This document shows, piece after piece, positions 24,698-33,150 of a DNA stretch of 64,000 nt. Positions within the stretch are counted from its first letter, which is position 1, and each line of letters opens with the position of its first letter. Below the pieces are notes generated by a model. It searched no databases. It had not been told where the DNA came from and was given only the letters and a program-made list of their open reading frames with translations. A program made the position numbers and the translations under genes. The DNA comes from DATDFB01 sp036522835 (GTDB lineage Bacteria; Acidobacteriota; Thermoanaerobaculia; Gp7-AA8): contig DATDFB010000228.1 of the NCBI GenBank assembly GCA_036522835.1, positions 4,999 to 68,998 of the forward strand, in the 5' to 3' direction.

Positions 24698-25356
24698 TGC
24701 TTCTTGTACTCCGCCGGAATCGCGAACGTCGCCTTGGTCGTGCTCACCTTCTTGATGTCGTGCACCTCGATCGTCGACGTCGTGCTCGACTCTTTCCCGT
24801 TCGCGCTCTTCGTCCGGAGCGTCGTCACCTCCTTCAACGGAAAGCCTTTCACCGTCGACGAGGCCATCGACTCCAGGATCTTGTCGATGTCCGGAATCCC
24901 GGTGCGCACCGACTGGCCGGCGAAGATCGAGGCCGCCGCCTCGGAGAGCTGCTCGGTACGCCACGACTCGCTCAGCATCGTCAGGTGCACCGTGAACGTA
25001 TCCATCGTCACGTCGAAGCTCGTCTCCACCGCCCATTTCCGCGTGGCGTAACCTTCGATCACGCCGCCGTCGCCGAGGTCGCGCGTCGTCGTCTTCGTGT
25101 TGGCGACCTTGACGTCCATGCCCACCAGGTCGGCCGCCGACATCGTCATGTACGTCTTCTTCGCCGGCTGGAGAATCGTCAGCGTCTTCCCTCCGTCGGT
25201 GGTGAGCATCACCGCGCCGTTGTCCATCTCCAGGCGGACATTCGCGCCGTCCGCGACGACGCGGCCGCTCGTGCCGGCGGAGCTTTTCAAGCTGTAGGAC
25301 ATGCCGGCGGCGGCGTTGACGGCCACGAACAGCAGCAGCGCGAAGACTTTTTTCAT
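24694..25356 (-). CDS. Exported DUF4412-like protein
   Basis: 220-residue protein with a signal peptide (ALLLFVAVNAAAG). A beta-rich domain resembles DUF4412 proteins: GRVVADGANVRLEMDNG, then MLTTDGGKTLTILQPAKKTYMTM and a later TRKWAVETSF. Family members are exported and uncharacterised, with a fold suggestive of lipoprotein carriers of the LolA type. The start is the ATG at 25356, which begins the signal peptide. It is coupled to the downstream cyclophilin gene. Confidence 0.75.
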   Translation of the reverse strand: MKKVFALLLFVAVNAAAGMSYSLKSSAGTSGRVVADGANVRLEMDNGAVMLTTDGGKTLTILQPAKKTYMTMSAADLVGMDVKVANTKTTTRDLGDGGVIEGYATRKWAVETSFDVTMDTFTVHLTMLSESWRTEQLSEAAASIFAGQSVRTGIPDIDKILESMASSTVKGFPLKEVTTLRTKSANGKESSTTSTIEVHDIKKVSTTKATFAIPAEYKKQ

Positions 25357-25422
25357 GCGCACATCATGTATGATTTGCCGCGTCCCCGGTGCCACTCGAT
25401 CCCTTCGCAATTCGAATGACTT

Positions 25423-25428
25423 AGGAGG
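25423..25428 (+). promoter_or_regulatory. Strong ribosome binding site for a TTG start
   Basis: AGGAGG ends 6 bases before the TTG at 25435. This spacing decides the non-ATG start of the FadL-type gene. Confidence 0.8.
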
Positions 25429-25434
25429 TCTACC

Positions 25435-26721
25435 TTGCGATCCCTTGGCAGAATGTGGCTAGTGACCACGGCCGTCCTGCTGCTCATCAGCGGCGCGGCA
25501 TACGGCTCCGGCTTTTCTCTCTTTGAACAGGGCGCGAAAGCGACGGCGATGGGCGGTGCCTTCGCCGCAACGGCCGACGACCCGTCGGCGATCTTCTACA
25601 ACGTCGCCGGCATCGCCCAGCAGCGCAAGATGGCCTTCATGGTCGGCGGCACGGCCATCAACTTCTCCAACGAGTTCCGCGGCGATCCGAACGATCCACT
25701 GACCTCCGGCGCCACCGCCAAGTACCGCGCGCACACGTTCGTTCCGCCGAACGCGTACTTCATCGCGCCGATCGGCAGCAATCTCACCTTCGGAGTGGGC
25801 GTGATGACGCCGTACGGCCTGCGCACGAACTGGCAGGAGCCGTGGGTCGGCCGCTTCATCTCGCGCGACGCTAACGTGAAGGTGCTCTCGGTCGAGCCGG
25901 CCGTGGCTTGGCAGACCTCCGACGGCCGCTTCGCCGTCGGCGTCGGCGCCGAGTACCGCCGCTCGCACATCGTCCTCAACCGTAACAACGCCGCGTTCAA
26001 CCCCTTCAACGGGCAGATCTCCGATACGGCCAACGCCTTCCTCAACAGCGACTGGGACAGCACCTGGCTGTGGAACGCCGGCATCCTCTTCAAGCCGAGC
26101 GACGCCTTCCGCGTCGGTGTCTCGTATCGTCCGGCGTCGCACATCGACTACACCGGCGACGCGCACTTCACGCAGATCCCGACGAACACGCCGCTCGACG
26201 TCCTGGTGGCCGCGCAGTTGCCGCCCGACCAGAGCATTTCGACGACGATCAACTTCCCGGCTGTCCTCTCCGCCGGCATCGCCACCTCGGCGATCGGCCA
26301 CGGCTGGGACCTCGAGGCCGACATCACCCACACGACCTGGAGCGAATTCGAGTCGCTCGCCGTCACGTTCGGCACGACATCCGCGCTGAACTTCACCCGC
26401 CCGCAGAACTGGCACGACACGTACTCGTACCGCCTCGGCGCGAACAAGAAGGCCAGCGAGAACTGGGACGTTCGCCTCGGCGCGGTGTATGACGAGAACC
26501 CGCAGCCGGTCGAGGGTGTCGGGCCGCTGCTCCCCGACTCCGACCGCATCGGCGTCAGCTTCGGCGTTGGTTACCATCGCGGGCCGTGGTTCATCGACCT
26601 CACCGAGTTCGTGCTCCATTTCAAGACCCGCGGCACGAACGGGCAGAGCAGCGACAACTTCAACGGGACGTACAGAACGGACGCGAACCTGATCAGCGTG
26701 AATCTGGGCTATCGGTTTTAG
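25435..26721 (+). CDS. OmpP1/FadL/TodX-family outer-membrane transporter
   Basis: 428-residue outer-membrane barrel of the FadL family, which takes up long-chain fatty acids or other hydrophobic compounds. The start is TTG with a consensus Shine-Dalgarno. A signal peptide ends near GAAYGSG, and the mature protein begins with the family signature GFSLFEQGAKATAMGGAFAATADDPSAI split over residues 23-50. The C-terminus ends in LGYRF, with terminal Phe for barrel insertion. The SGNH hydrolase gene follows by 27 bases and may act on the same lipid-like substrates. Confidence 0.93.
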   Translation: MRSLGRMWLVTTAVLLLISGAAYGSGFSLFEQGAKATAMGGAFAATADDPSAIFYNVAGIAQQRKMAFMVGGTAINFSNEFRGDPNDPLTSGATAKYRAHTFVPPNAYFIAPIGSNLTFGVGVMTPYGLRTNWQEPWVGRFISRDANVKVLSVEPAVAWQTSDGRFAVGVGAEYRRSHIVLNRNNAAFNPFNGQISDTANAFLNSDWDSTWLWNAGILFKPSDAFRVGVSYRPASHIDYTGDAHFTQIPTNTPLDVLVAAQLPPDQSISTTINFPAVLSAGIATSAIGHGWDLEADITHTTWSEFESLAVTFGTTSALNFTRPQNWHDTYSYRLGANKKASENWDVRLGAVYDENPQPVEGVGPLLPDSDRIGVSFGVGYHRGPWFIDLTEFVLHFKTRGTNGQSSDNFNGTYRTDANLISVNLGYRF

Positions 26722-26748
26722 CGCCGGAGTGACCACAAAGGAGAACCA

Positions 26749-28140
26749 ATGACTCGCATCAGAAGCTTTGCACGCATTGCCGCGGCGATGACGATCATCG
26801 CGGCGCTCGCCGTTCCGAGCTTTGCCGCGCGCGGCTCGGCAGATTTCACCCGCTTCGTGGCCATCGGCGACAGTTACGGCGCCGGCTTCGAAGCAGGCTC
26901 GCTGAATCAGCGGCACCAGCCGTTCGGATGGCCGGCCATCATCGCCCGCCAGGTCGGCTTGCAGATTTGTTCGCCGACGGCGTCGGCGGCCGACAACTGC
27001 TTCGCCATCCCGTTCATCAGCAACCCCGGCCTGCCGGGTGGTGAGCTCGTCTTCAACGGCTCGACGCTCGTGACCGTCCCGGGCTCGGGCGCGCCGCTGA
27101 TGCTCGGCTTCGGCCGGCCGTACAACAACCTCTCCGTGCCCGGCTATACGGTCGGCGCGGTGCAGGCGCTCACCGGCGCCGAGCCGACTTCCGGTCTCGG
27201 CCAGGTGATCCTGCGCGGCCTCGGCACCGAGGTCGATCAGGCGCTGCTGCTGCACCCGACGTTCATCGCCATCTGGATCGGCGGCAACGACTTCCTCGGC
27301 GCCGTGAGCGCGGGCGATCCGAACAAGCTCACGCCGTCGGCGACGTTCGCCGCGCAGTACAAGGCGATGCTCGACAAGCTCACCGCGGGCGCGCCGCAGG
27401 CCGGCATGGTCCTCGGTACGCTGCCGGCGAACTTCACCGCCGCCCCGCTCACCGCGCGGCTGCCGTCCGTGGCATTCGATTCGAACTTCCAGCCGATCAT
27501 CGTCGGCGGCAATCCGATTCCGCTCTTTTACCTCCCGGCCGGCGCGACCACGCCGGCGCCGGTGCCGGCGGGAAGCATCTTCCTGCTGTCGTCGCTCTCG
27601 CGCTATCAGCAGGGCTTCGGCCTCCCGAAGGTTCCTCCGTTCAGTGCTCTGCCGCACGCAGGCGAGCCGCTGACCGACGCGGAGATCATCACGCCGGCCG
27701 AGCAGGCCGTCTTCGCGCAACGCATCGCCGACTACAACGCCACGATCCTGGCCGAGGCGAGCGCGCGGCAGATTCCGGTCGCCGACATCAAGGGTCTTTT
27801 CGACCGGATCACGAAGCCGCAGGTCTTCGGCGGCGTGACCGTGACGAACACCTGGATCAGCGGCGGTCTCTTTAGCAACGACGGCGTGCACCCGACCGAC
27901 ATCGGCTACACGCTCTTCGCCAACGAGTTCATCAAGGCCATCAACAGCGGCTACGACACCGACATCCCGCTGGCCTCGGTTTTCGCGACGTTCCAGAACA
28001 ACGGCCAGTTCACCGGCTTCGGCGACAACAACGGCTACGCCATCGTCGATCCGGAGGCCGCGAGCGCGATGACCTCGGTTCTCAACAGCGCGTCCATCCC
28101 CGCCCCCGCGCCGCCGCGACGGCGCACCGCACACCACTAA
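26749..28140 (+). CDS. Exported SGNH/GDSL-type hydrolase
   Basis: 463-residue secreted esterase/lipase-like protein. After the signal peptide (AVPSFAAR) the SGNH blocks are in order: FVAIGDSYGAG near residue 41 with the nucleophile serine, a block II/III region WIGGNDFLG near residue 177, and NDGVHPTDIGY near residue 380 with the catalytic Asp and His. The C-terminus is Pro/Arg/His-rich. An AAGGAG lies ahead of the ATG. It probably works with the FadL-type porin upstream in using or modifying lipids. Confidence 0.92.
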   Translation: MTRIRSFARIAAAMTIIAALAVPSFAARGSADFTRFVAIGDSYGAGFEAGSLNQRHQPFGWPAIIARQVGLQICSPTASAADNCFAIPFISNPGLPGGELVFNGSTLVTVPGSGAPLMLGFGRPYNNLSVPGYTVGAVQALTGAEPTSGLGQVILRGLGTEVDQALLLHPTFIAIWIGGNDFLGAVSAGDPNKLTPSATFAAQYKAMLDKLTAGAPQAGMVLGTLPANFTAAPLTARLPSVAFDSNFQPIIVGGNPIPLFYLPAGATTPAPVPAGSIFLLSSLSRYQQGFGLPKVPPFSALPHAGEPLTDAEIITPAEQAVFAQRIADYNATILAEASARQIPVADIKGLFDRITKPQVFGGVTVTNTWISGGLFSNDGVHPTDIGYTLFANEFIKAINSGYDTDIPLASVFATFQNNGQFTGFGDNNGYAIVDPEAASAMTSVLNSASIPAPAPPRRRTAHH

Positions 28141-28148
28141 AACACTTC

Positions 28149-28170
28149 GGGCCGCCCGGTTGGGCGGCCC
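28149..28170 (+). terminator. Probable rho-independent terminator
   Basis: GGGCCGCCC pairs with GGGCGGCCC around a GGTT loop, followed by a modest T-rich stretch, starting 9 bases after the SGNH hydrolase stop. Confidence 0.65.
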
Positions 28171-28267
28171 GATTCGTTTCTATCGTTAGGAAGGCTACGC
28201 GGCAAAACATGAATCAGGCGGCGATCGAGCGGCGGGCTTTGCCAACCAACGCCGCCGGCCGTGCCGG

Positions 28268-28645
28268 CTAGGTTCCGGCCGGCCTTCCGCGCGGCGACGG
28301 CTTGGAGATGTCGATCATGGCCATGCGCTCCTTCTCGTCGTACCAGCAGTGGAAGCGCTTGATGCCCGGGACTTCGATGTCGTAGGCACGGAAGAAGCTC
28401 GGCACGTGCAGCGAGGTCGACTTGTCGGACTGGCGGATGCGCGCGGCGCCTTCCTCTTTCTTTTCCAGCGGACGGATGCCGATGACCTTCCGCTTCTTGT
28501 CGTAGTAGAGGTTCGCGCTCGACTTACCGCGCAGGCGCAGCGCCGAGGCGACGGGAGATGGCAGACGGATCAGCCGCGACTGCACGATGGTCGCGGACGA
28601 AGGACGTTCCGACTCCTGCTGCGGCTCCCATTTCTCAAATGCCAT
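28268..28645 (-). CDS. Conserved small basic protein, unknown function
   Basis: 125-residue soluble protein starting MAFEKWEPQQ. It has a basic middle (LRLRGKSSANLYYDKKRK) and a C-terminal half with FFRAYDIEVPGIKRFHCWYDEKERM. The middle loosely resembles the swapped-hairpin DNA-binding type, but I cannot assign a family. It has a near-consensus promoter of its own in an unusually AT-rich patch, which suggests a well-expressed single gene. Confidence 0.7.
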   Translation of the reverse strand: MAFEKWEPQQESERPSSATIVQSRLIRLPSPVASALRLRGKSSANLYYDKKRKVIGIRPLEKKEEGAARIRQSDKSTSLHVPSFFRAYDIEVPGIKRFHCWYDEKERMAMIDISKPSPRGRPAGT

Positions 28646-28692
28646 GCTCCGACTCCTCACCCACCACGGACCACTTCGGCTGCGTGATGCTG

Positions 28693-28720
28693 ATCATAAA
28701 AGCAGTCGTGATAATGTCAA
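28693..28720 (-). promoter_or_regulatory. Near-consensus sigma-70 promoter
   Basis: On the minus strand TTGACA (28720-28715) and TATGAT (28698-28693) are separated by 16 bases, placing the transcript start about 40 bases before the ATG at 28645. The surrounding 28690-28810 is clearly AT-richer than the window. Confidence 0.7.
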
Positions 28721-28820
28721 CAATTAACGGCACAGGTTTGGCCTCGGATAAAACTCCGTTGCGACAAAGTTTTATTCTTAGTTATTTGAACGAAAACGCA
28801 AACTGCTGACGGGATTTGAC

Positions 28821-30275
28821 TTAGGGCAAATGAGGGCCTTGGGACGGCAGGAGTTTCAACGTCACCCAGCGCTCGCCGGCCACGAATTGCCCGCCGAACG
28901 GGCCGTCGGCGCATCCCTGCATCCGGCGCAGCCAGAGCGACACGCGGTTGCCGGCGTCGTTGCCCCACTTCGAACAATCGCCATAGAAATAGATGCCGTC
29001 GCCGCCGGGGCGCGCCTGAAACTCGAACATGCCGATGTCGGTGGACTCGTCGAAGTCTTCGCTGTCCGGCTTGGCGGTTTTGCGGCGATGGCGGATCTCG
29101 ACGCCGAGCTGTCCGTAGCCGCTGACGTCGAAGCCGGCGATCTCGACGTAACCGTTCATCGACCAGGAGAAGTCGCCCTTCGACGGCGGCAGCTCGAACT
29201 CGAGGACCTTCGTCCAGTTGCCGCAGACGGGACTCATCGCCGCCGGCTGCACGGCATCGCCGTCGGCCGTCACGATGACGCGGTCGCTCGCGCTCACGCG
29301 GTGCATCGGGATGATGTTGAGGTACGGCAGGCGCAGCGGGAGCGAGAAGGCGTTCACGCGTATTCCGCCGAGGTGCGCGACGCCGGCGTCCGTGCGCATC
29401 CAGAGCTGAATCTTGTGATGCTCCGCCGCGAGCGCGCGCTTGTCGTCGAACGCCACCATCCCCTCGGGCAGGAGCTCGGGAATGGCGATCGTTCCGTGCT
29501 CGCCGATCGCTTCGTCGTCGAGCGTGAAGGCGATCTCGAGCTTCGTCGCGCCATTCGCGGCATCGACGCGGAACGACGACTGCAGCGCCGCGTCGACCGG
29601 CCAGCGCGGATCGAGCGCCAGCGCGTCGCCGACGCGCGTCCACGCCTCGCCGACGTCGATCGCATCCGTCTGCGACTCCGCCGCCGGATAGTCGCGCGGC
29701 ACGCCCTGAGCGTTGAGCCACTGCAGATCGACGGCGATGGCATTTGTCTCCGGGCCATCGAGCAGCCGGCACCACATCGAATAGACGTAGTTTCCCGCCG
29801 GCAGATCGCGCGCGAGTCCGGCAAAGCGCTCCGCGCGCGGGATGCGCGGGCCGACGTGGCGCAGCTCGGTGGCGACGACGATCGGCGCCGGGTCGTCGGC
29901 GGACTTGCCTAACCGGAGCTGGATCTCGTAGCGGGCGTCGAGCGGCGCCGTCGGCCGGGGCGTGAACGAGATGCGCAGCGACGCGCGCAGCAACAGGTTC
30001 ACCGGCGTGGAGGCGCTGACGTTCCGCTCGGCGAACTCGGCGCAGCCGCTCTGGATCTTCACCCAGCGCAGATCGGGAGTGTAGCTGACGAGCATCCGCG
30101 CGCCGACCGGACGGTCGTCGAGGTGATGAACGAGGTCTTCCGTGTAGGGAAACGGCGTCCCCCGCTCCGGCTGCGCGCTCGCCACGATCGTGTAGTGCCC
30201 GTTGCCGATGCAGTCGGCGGCGGCGGGGAGGGCGGCGAGAGCGAAAGCGGCCACGATGAGCGCGCGCGGCGTCAT
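28821..30275 (-). CDS. Exported protein of unknown function
   Basis: 484-residue secreted protein with a signal peptide (AFALAALPAAADC). The body is beta-rich and divides into about three similar-looking sheets: residues 25-160, 165-320, and a C-terminal part with FSWSMNGYVEIAGFDVSGYG. Four widely spaced cysteines may form disulphides. I do not recognise the family. Its ATG overlaps the AraC regulator stop (ATGA) with AGGAG just upstream, so the regulator and this protein are co-transcribed. Confidence 0.75.
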   Translation of the reverse strand: MTPRALIVAAFALAALPAAADCIGNGHYTIVASAQPERGTPFPYTEDLVHHLDDRPVGARMLVSYTPDLRWVKIQSGCAEFAERNVSASTPVNLLLRASLRISFTPRPTAPLDARYEIQLRLGKSADDPAPIVVATELRHVGPRIPRAERFAGLARDLPAGNYVYSMWCRLLDGPETNAIAVDLQWLNAQGVPRDYPAAESQTDAIDVGEAWTRVGDALALDPRWPVDAALQSSFRVDAANGATKLEIAFTLDDEAIGEHGTIAIPELLPEGMVAFDDKRALAAEHHKIQLWMRTDAGVAHLGGIRVNAFSLPLRLPYLNIIPMHRVSASDRVIVTADGDAVQPAAMSPVCGNWTKVLEFELPPSKGDFSWSMNGYVEIAGFDVSGYGQLGVEIRHRRKTAKPDSEDFDESTDIGMFEFQARPGGDGIYFYGDCSKWGNDAGNRVSLWLRRMQGCADGPFGGQFVAGERWVTLKLLPSQGPHLP

Positions 30276-30628
30276 ATTCTCCTTTTACGCCAGCCGGCCG
30301 CAAATCGTCGCGGCGTCACGCCGCAGAGCTCCCTAAAGAGCCGGAAGAACGTCGCCCGCGTGCCGAAGCCGGCGCGATAGGCCACCTCGTTGGTGGTGAG
30401 GTCCGTTTCGCGAAGCAGCCGGCGCGCGAATTCGATCTGCTGCGCTTTGAAGTAGCGGGCCGGCGGCATACCGACGCTCTGCATGAATGCGCGCGAAAGC
30501 TGGAGGGGCGACATGCCGAGGCGGGCGGCGAGCTCTTTGACGCGCGGTGGCGACTCGGCGCGGAAGCAGTCGCGGAGATAGCGCGCGGTTACGCCGGCCA
30601 ACCAGCTTCCCGCTGCGCCGCCGCGCAT
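30272..30628 (-). CDS. AraC-type helix-turn-helix regulator (DNA-binding domain only)
   Basis: 118-residue protein consisting almost only of the AraC/XylS DNA-binding domain. The first helix-turn-helix is VKELAARLGMSPLQLSRAF and the second is LTTNEVAYRAGFGTRATFFR, followed by FRELCGVTPRRFA. There is no room for a ligand-binding domain, so it may be of the SoxS/MarA type. The ATG at 30628 has a TATTAT box 7 bases upstream and no Shine-Dalgarno. It is divergent from the small Cys-rich exported protein. Confidence 0.85.
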   Translation of the reverse strand: MRGGAAGSWLAGVTARYLRDCFRAESPPRVKELAARLGMSPLQLSRAFMQSVGMPPARYFKAQQIEFARRLLRETDLTTNEVAYRAGFGTRATFFRLFRELCGVTPRRFAAGWRKRRI

Positions 30629-30635
30629 CGTGAAA

Positions 30636-30641
30636 ATAATA
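30636..30641 (-). promoter_or_regulatory. -10-like box (TATTAT), leaderless start
   Basis: TATTAT ends 7 bases before the ATG of the AraC-type gene on the minus strand, and no Shine-Dalgarno is present. Confidence 0.45.
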
Positions 30642-30721
30642 ACACTACCTTTCCATCCATCCGCGCCGCTAAATATCGACCGCGCCGAGGGGCCGCAAAT
30701 GCTCTCTCGGAAGGAGGCGTC

Positions 30722-31045
30722 ATGAAACGAATCTATCCGCTGCTCATCGTCATCGCCGTGATGGCCCTGGGCGCCGTCGACGCGTCGGCTTGCGTCGAGT
30801 GTCGGCACGTCACCCAGTGCGTGGTCGCAGGGCCCGACGCACTACCCGCCGCCGAATACTGCACGTGGGTGGACGGGTGCTGTATGGAAAACGGCTATTG
30901 CGAAGGACCCGCGCCGCTGGCGTCATTCGCCTCGCAGTACACCGTCGCCTCGGTCGAACGGCTGGACGAGCAACGCGTCATCACCGTCGCGAAGAGCGTC
31001 CCCAAAACCGCACCGTCGTCTTCAACCATCTCACAGAACCGGTAA
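30722..31045 (+). CDS. Small cysteine-rich exported protein
   Basis: 107-residue protein with a signal peptide (IAVMALGAVDASAC) and a cluster of seven cysteines in residues 23-60 (CVECRHVTQC, then C, CC and C). The spacing suggests a small disulphide-bonded domain, and the C-terminal half is Ser/Thr/Val-rich. The family is unknown. GGAAGGAGG lies before the ATG. It precedes the carboxypeptidase-regulatory-like gene by 32 bases and is likely co-transcribed. Confidence 0.65.
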   Translation: MKRIYPLLIVIAVMALGAVDASACVECRHVTQCVVAGPDALPAAEYCTWVDGCCMENGYCEGPAPLASFASQYTVASVERLDEQRVITVAKSVPKTAPSSSTISQNR

Positions 31046-31077
31046 CGATCCCGGCTCCTCGGCGCATAGGAGGCCCC

Positions 31078-32466
31078 ATGCTGATGCTTCTCTCGTTTCT
31101 CTTCGCCGCGAACAGCGTCGCCACCACCAGCTCGATTCACGCGACGATCCGCGGGACGCGCGATCCGCTCGTCGTCTCGCTTCTGCAACGCGACCGCATG
31201 CTCGAAAACGAATGGCACCAGGTCGCCCAACGCCGCATCGAGGCAAAGCAGCGGCACGTCGACTTCGACGGCCTCGCCGCCGGCGTCTACCAGGTCCGCG
31301 TGCAGCGCGACGGCGGCTACGAGCAGGCCGGGACGAAGGTCGTCCTCGGCGCCGGCGAAAAACGGAGCGCCGAGGTCGCCGTCGATCCCGTCGAGATCAG
31401 CGGCAGCGTCCTGCTCGTCGATGTACCTCTCTCGAAATGCATCGTGAAACTCAGGCATGCCGACCTGCAGTGGAATCTTGCGATTCCGACCGGAGACGAC
31501 GGCAAGTTTCGCGTACGCCTGTGGCAACGAGGTTCCTTCGAGTACCTCGTCCGATCGCCAGTCCTGGCCACGCCGTACCATCACTTCATCACGTTCAAGG
31601 GACGCACGCCGATTCGTTGGGATCTGCGGCTCCCGGACCGGCGCGTGATTGGGACGGTCCGCGATCGGGTCACTGGCGCCCCGATCGCCGGAGCGACGCT
31701 GCGCGTCAACTCCGTGATGGGCGATATGAAACATCATTCCCGAACGGAGGTCGGCACCGACGGCCGCTTCGACCTGGCAGCGATGGAGCCGAGCATCGTG
31801 ACGATTGACGCCAGCCGCGAGGGCTATCTTGACGGCACGTCTGATCCGCTTACGCTCTTCTCATCGGACCGCCTGCGCGAAACGGTGGTCACGCTCGAGC
31901 CCGGAGATGTCGTTCCCCTGACGCTGCGCGATTCCAAAGGACGTCCAGTGGCCGATGCGACGATGTTGACCGTGATCGACGGCGTAGCCCGCGCCTGGGT
32001 CTCCACCGGCAGCGACGGCCGAGCGCGCGTCACGCTCCCGCGCGGGCGCGCGGCGACGCTCTACGCCATCCCGCACGAGGGCTCCTTCGCCGTCGTCCAC
32101 ATCGTCAAGCCGGAAGAGACGCCGGCGATCGTGACTTTGCCCCATCCGGCCTCGTCGCTTCGCATCGTCACGCGCACGACGGACGGCAAACCGCTGACGA
32201 ACGTCGCGCTACTCATGCGCGCGAACGGAGAGCTCATTCCTCCCATCGTCGCCGAGGAATTGGAAGTGCAGCAAAAGCTGACCCTGCGCACAGACGAGCG
32301 CGGCGAAGCGCTGCTGCACAACTTGCCGTCCGGATCGTACGAGTTCTGGCCGTACTCGCAGGCAGGCGAAGCGGCGGCGATTGCAGAGGGCGGCGGCGCG
32401 GCGCCGATCGTCGTCGATGTCAAGACGGGAGAGAACTCCATCGCCGTGAACTTCCGCGCCCGCTGA
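31078..32466 (+). CDS. Exported protein with carboxypeptidase regulatory-like (CarboxypepD_reg) repeats
   Basis: 462-residue secreted protein. A short signal peptide (LLSFLFAANSVA) is followed by at least four transthyretin-like beta-sandwich units, each with a typical VIGTVRDRVTGAPIAGA-type strand: about residues 15-105, 105-195, 195-285 and 285-460. Such domains build surface or outer-membrane assemblies in this kind of organism. No enzymatic motif is visible. TAGGAGG lies before the ATG at 31078. Confidence 0.8.
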   Translation: MLMLLSFLFAANSVATTSSIHATIRGTRDPLVVSLLQRDRMLENEWHQVAQRRIEAKQRHVDFDGLAAGVYQVRVQRDGGYEQAGTKVVLGAGEKRSAEVAVDPVEISGSVLLVDVPLSKCIVKLRHADLQWNLAIPTGDDGKFRVRLWQRGSFEYLVRSPVLATPYHHFITFKGRTPIRWDLRLPDRRVIGTVRDRVTGAPIAGATLRVNSVMGDMKHHSRTEVGTDGRFDLAAMEPSIVTIDASREGYLDGTSDPLTLFSSDRLRETVVTLEPGDVVPLTLRDSKGRPVADATMLTVIDGVARAWVSTGSDGRARVTLPRGRAATLYAIPHEGSFAVVHIVKPEETPAIVTLPHPASSLRIVTRTTDGKPLTNVALLMRANGELIPPIVAEELEVQQKLTLRTDERGEALLHNLPSGSYEFWPYSQAGEAAAIAEGGGAAPIVVDVKTGENSIAVNFRAR

Positions 32467-32469
32467 CGA

Positions 32470-32892
32470 TCACTGCACCTGCCGCGGCGGCGCCTCCTCC
32501 CGCCCCGCCCAGATGATCTCGACGTCGTACTGCGCGATCTTCGGGTCCGCAGTCATCAGCGGCAGGCCCTCGGCCTGCGCCTGGGCGATGAGGAGCCGGT
32601 CGAACGGATCGCGATGGTGCAGCGGAAGATCGGCGACGCGAAGGGTGTGGTGCATGTAGAGCGGCAACGTCTTCATGCCGGCGTCGCCGACTTCGGAGAC
32701 CACGAACTCCTTCGCCGGGCGAGGAAGCTCGAGCTTTTTGATCCCGACCTTGATGCCGATCTCCGCAGCGCTGACCGTCGAGAAGAATGCGGTATTTTCG
32801 CCATCCTCGAGCAGTGCCTTGGCCGCGTCGTTCAACCGTTCCTGCGCCAGAAGCCCCCAGAGCCAGCAGTGGGTATCAATCAGGAATCTCAT
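32470..32892 (-). CDS. PIN-domain toxin (VapC-type RNase)
   Basis: 140-residue PIN-domain ribonuclease. The four acidic metal ligands of the family are visible: MRFLIDTH (Asp near residue 6), SAAEIGIKV (Glu near 44), HHRDPFDRLL (Asp near 98) and TADPKI (Asp near 119). It should cleave RNA when released from its antitoxin. The ATG lies 17 bases inside the antitoxin gene, so the two are coupled. Confidence 0.93.
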   Translation of the reverse strand: MRFLIDTHCWLWGLLAQERLNDAAKALLEDGENTAFFSTVSAAEIGIKVGIKKLELPRPAKEFVVSEVGDAGMKTLPLYMHHTLRVADLPLHHRDPFDRLLIAQAQAEGLPLMTADPKIAQYDVEIIWAGREEAPPRQVQ

Positions 32893-33115
32893 CGAGCCCC
32901 CACGTTTCCGGATCGACTTCGTCGTCGAAGTTCGCGCTGATCCAACCCTGCCCTTCGTATTTTCCGAGCCAGCTCTTCTTCGGCTTCGTCTCGTACGGGA
33001 CCAGCCGCGCCACCGGCTTGCCGTCCCGCGCGATGACGACCTCTTCGCCGTCCCGCACCTTGAGCAGCAGCCGTGAAAGCTGGGTTTTCGCTTCATGTAC
33101 GTTCACGATTAACAT
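32876..33115 (-). CDS. Phd/YefM-family antitoxin
   Basis: 79-residue antitoxin with a Phd/YefM N-terminus (VNVHEAKTQLSRLLLKVRDGEEVVIARDGKPVARL split over residues 4-38). This dimerises and binds the operator. An acidic, flexible C-terminus (FDDEVDPETWGLDEIPD) follows and should wrap the toxin. The start is the ATG at 33115, with GGAG just upstream. It lies upstream of and overlaps the PIN toxin. Confidence 0.93.
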   Translation of the reverse strand: MLIVNVHEAKTQLSRLLLKVRDGEEVVIARDGKPVARLVPYETKPKKSWLGKYEGQGWISANFDDEVDPETWGLDEIPD

Positions 33116-33121
33116 TTCTCC

Positions 33122-33150
33122 ATGTTAGTTTAGCTAGTTAGCCTAGTCAA
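33122..33150 (-). promoter_or_regulatory. Putative promoter/operator of the toxin-antitoxin pair
   Basis: On the minus strand TTGACT (33150-33145) and TAACAT (33127-33122) lie 17 bases apart. The spacer has repeated CTAACTAGCTAAAC-like AT-rich symmetry that could be the antitoxin operator. Confidence 0.45.

Noticed and set aside
24598..25419. Plus-strand open frame spanning the DUF4412-like gene
   Set aside because: It starts in the family C repeat and is rich in Arg and His. The minus-strand frame has a signal peptide and coherent beta structure.
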